From positions 124,001 through 188,000 of the forward strand of contig CAVTIX010000019.1 in assembly GCA_963734725.1 (NCBI GenBank): 64,000 nucleotides of DNA, in the 5' to 3' direction. The notes under the pieces were generated by a model, which was not told where the DNA came from, searched no databases, and was given only the letters and a program-made list of their open reading frames with translations. A program made the translations under genes and the position numbers. The DNA comes from DASXKD01 sp963734725 (GTDB lineage Bacteria > Actinomycetota > Actinomycetes > Streptosporangiales > Streptosporangiaceae). This document shows, piece by piece, positions 62,389 through 64,000 of the stretch. Position 1 is the stretch's first letter; each line of letters starts with the position of its first letter.

Positions 62389-64000
62389 TTACTCGCGGGC
62401 TAGCATCGCCTGCGCTTCGCGTTCGAGGTCGACGTAGGGATCGCCGCTGACGTCGACGGCGACCCGCTTGATCGTGCCGCCGGTAAAGCGGTGCGGCGAT
62501 CCGTTCGGGTAGTCGTCCGTGACCGCCTCGCCGCTGTCGCGGCCCACGCACAGGCCCTCGCCGGCGAACATGAACTGTCCCGGCTGGGTCTTGATCCGGC
62601 CCTCGGCGACCTTCTTGTCCCCGTGGTACAGGGACAGGATCCCGGTCGACACGTGGGGCGGGTCCTCGCCGTCCTTTTCGAAGGACGCCGACAGGATCAG
62701 GTTCTGCCCGGTGGGCATGTCCTGGGTGCTGTCGATCTTCTGCTCCATCATGCCGACGAAGTTGTTGACGTAGTGCAGCCGGTTGTCCTTCACGTACAGG
62801 GCGTGGCCGCCGAACCGGGACCCGTGCGCGAACAGGACCCCTTCCGCGCCGGGGGCGGGGATATCGACCAGGGCGCCGATCGTGAAGGACCGGTTGCGGA
62901 TGTTCACCGCCTGCGCCTCGGGCACCTCGGCGGTGTCGGGGAAGTAGGTGTACCGTTCGCGGGGCGAGGCCAGCTGCGGTCGCGGTGTCAGGATGATCTC
63001 CAGCGGGGACCGGTCATCGAGAGGGAAGGCATCGTTCTGGCCGGCCTCGGCGTACCACAGGTTGACCAGCTCCCGGACCTTCTCCGGGTGCTCGGCGGCG
63101 AGGTCGTGCAGCTCGGCGCGGTCGACATCGGTGTGGTACAGCTCCCAGGTGTCGTCGTTGAAGTCGCTCCAGCCGCTGAGCGTCGGGTGGGTGGTAACCG
63201 CCTTCCAGCCGTCGTGCCAGATCCCGCGTGAGCCGAGCATCGAGTAGAACTGGGTCTTGCGGGCCGACGGCGCGGACGGGTCATCCACGCTGTAGCGCAT
63301 GCTCACGCCGTCGAGCCGGCTCTGCACGTGGCCCTTGATCGTTTCCGGGGCCTCGACGCCGAGAACGTCGAGGATGGTGGGCACGATGTCGATCGCGTGG
63401 TGGTACTGGTGGCGTATCTCGCCCTGACCGGCCGTGGACGAGGGCCAGGAGATGATGCACGGGTCGGCGGTGCCGCCGTTGAACTCGTACCGCTTCCACA
63501 TCTTGAACGGCGTGTTGAACGCCATCGCCCACCCGTTCGGGTAATGGTTGTAGGTCCGAGTCCCGCCGAGCTCGTCGAGCATCGCCAGGTTCGCCTGGAT
63601 ATTGTCGGGGATGCCGTTAGCGAACAACATCTCGTTGACCGATCCGTCGGGGCCGCCCTCGCCGCTGGCGCCGTTGTCCGATACCAGGATCACCAGCGTG
63701 TTCTCGCGTTGCCCGGACTCCTCCAGGTAGTCGAGCAGCCGGCCGATGTGATGGTCGGCGTGGGCCAGGAACCCCGCGTAGACCTCAGCCATCCGCGCGA
63801 ACAGCCGCTTCTCGTCGGCAGACAGCGAATCCCACGGCCTGGTGACGTCTAGTGGCGGGAATGGCTGGCCCTTGGGCCCCTGGCGGGTCTCGGGGGTACC
63901 GATCGGGTTGACCGGGGGCAGCTCGGTGTCGGCTGGGACGATGCCCAGCTGCTTCTGCCGGGCCAGGGTCTGCTCTCGCATCGCCTCGTACCCCATGTCG
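62389..64000 (-). CDS. Arylsulfatase family sulfatase, C-terminal part (partial)
   Basis: The last about 535 residues of a large sulfatase; the gene runs off the right edge. Visible are ILVSDNGASGEGG (metal-binding Asp-Asn), YNHYPNGWAMAFNTPFKMWKRYEFNGGTADPCIISWP, with Lys and Thr of the active-site end, and a C-terminal beta domain. The catalytic Cys/Ser that becomes formylglycine (CxPxR) lies in the missing N-terminal part. It would hydrolyse sulfate esters. No neighbouring activating enzyme is seen within the window. Confidence 0.9.
   Translation of the reverse strand, partial: DMGYEAMREQTLARQKQLGIVPADTELPPVNPIGTPETRQGPKGQPFPPLDVTRPWDSLSADEKRLFARMAEVYAGFLAHADHHIGRLLDYLEESGQRENTLVILVSDNGASGEGGPDGSVNEMLFANGIPDNIQANLAMLDELGGTRTYNHYPNGWAMAFNTPFKMWKRYEFNGGTADPCIISWPSSTAGQGEIRHQYHHAIDIVPTILDVLGVEAPETIKGHVQSRLDGVSMRYSVDDPSAPSARKTQFYSMLGSRGIWHDGWKAVTTHPTLSGWSDFNDDTWELYHTDVDRAELHDLAAEHPEKVRELVNLWYAEAGQNDAFPLDDRSPLEIILTPRPQLASPRERYTYFPDTAEVPEAQAVNIRNRSFTIGALVDIPAPGAEGVLFAHGSRFGGHALYVKDNRLHYVNNFVGMMEQKIDSTQDMPTGQNLILSASFEKDGEDPPHVSTGILSLYHGDKKVAEGRIKTQPGQFMFAGEGLCVGRDSGEAVTDDYPNGSPHRFTGGTIKRVAVDVSGDPYVDLEREAQAMLARE

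Overview
The window is very GC-rich, uses GTG and TTG starts freely, packs genes with 4-base start/stop overlaps, and carries a mycothiol-dependent isomerase, SteA/SteB cytokinesis genes, DUF3052 and a class F-type sortase. This points to a member of the Actinomycetes (Streptosporangiales-like by gene content, but no marker here fixes a genus). A striking number of otherwise well conserved genes are broken by single-base shifts, often beside short C or G runs. The sequence therefore looks like an unpolished draft, and many 'broken' genes are probably intact in the organism.

Layout. 1-9.4 kb: the conserved actinobacterial block tlyA (end), nadK, recN, steA, steB-like, a polyprenyl-phosphate sugar-phosphate transferase, murJ and a glycosyltransferase, linking DNA repair, cytokinesis and envelope polymer synthesis. 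9.5-13.3 kb: an envelope cassette of a repeat-rich membrane protein, a DUF4397 protein and a sortase. 13.2-18.8 kb: a metallo-hydrolase, a mycothiol-dependent enzyme, uvrA, a small conserved protein and a WYL-type regulator. 19.0-23.7 kb: a leftward one-carbon/methionine operon (PucR regulator, homocysteine methyltransferase-MTHFR fusion, MTHFR C-terminal partner, and a MetF/MetE chimera). 23.8-29.6 kb: an FAD oxidoreductase, then a leftward aromatic catabolism set (metallo-hydrolase, FAD monooxygenase, fumarylacetoacetase) carrying a palindromic repeat inserted in frame. 29.8-38.0 kb: a thioredoxin-TPR protein, a MarR regulator, a malic enzyme cut by an ISKra4-type remnant, VOC proteins, a FUSC transporter, a nucleoside phosphorylase, a broken MFS gene and DUF3052. 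38.1-42.1 kb: a PadR-ABC efflux-type operon. 42.1-50.8 kb: an MreB-like protein, a sedolisin, a hemerythrin protein, an HtrA-like protease, a sugar transporter, a VOC protein and soluble transhydrogenase. 51.1-60.1 kb: two esterases, an IS110 remnant, an S51-like hydrolase, three ATP-grasp ligases and an M20 dipeptidase, together a plausible peptide-metabolite locus. 60.1-64 kb: AhpD-like/HxlR and TetR/carbonic anhydrase divergent pairs and the end of an arylsulfatase.

The most unusual points are the ATP-grasp/hydrolase locus, the in-frame palindromic element inside fumarylacetoacetase with an inverted second copy just outside the gene, and the MetF-MetE half-barrel chimera. No tRNA, rRNA, CRISPR array or replication origin was recognised.
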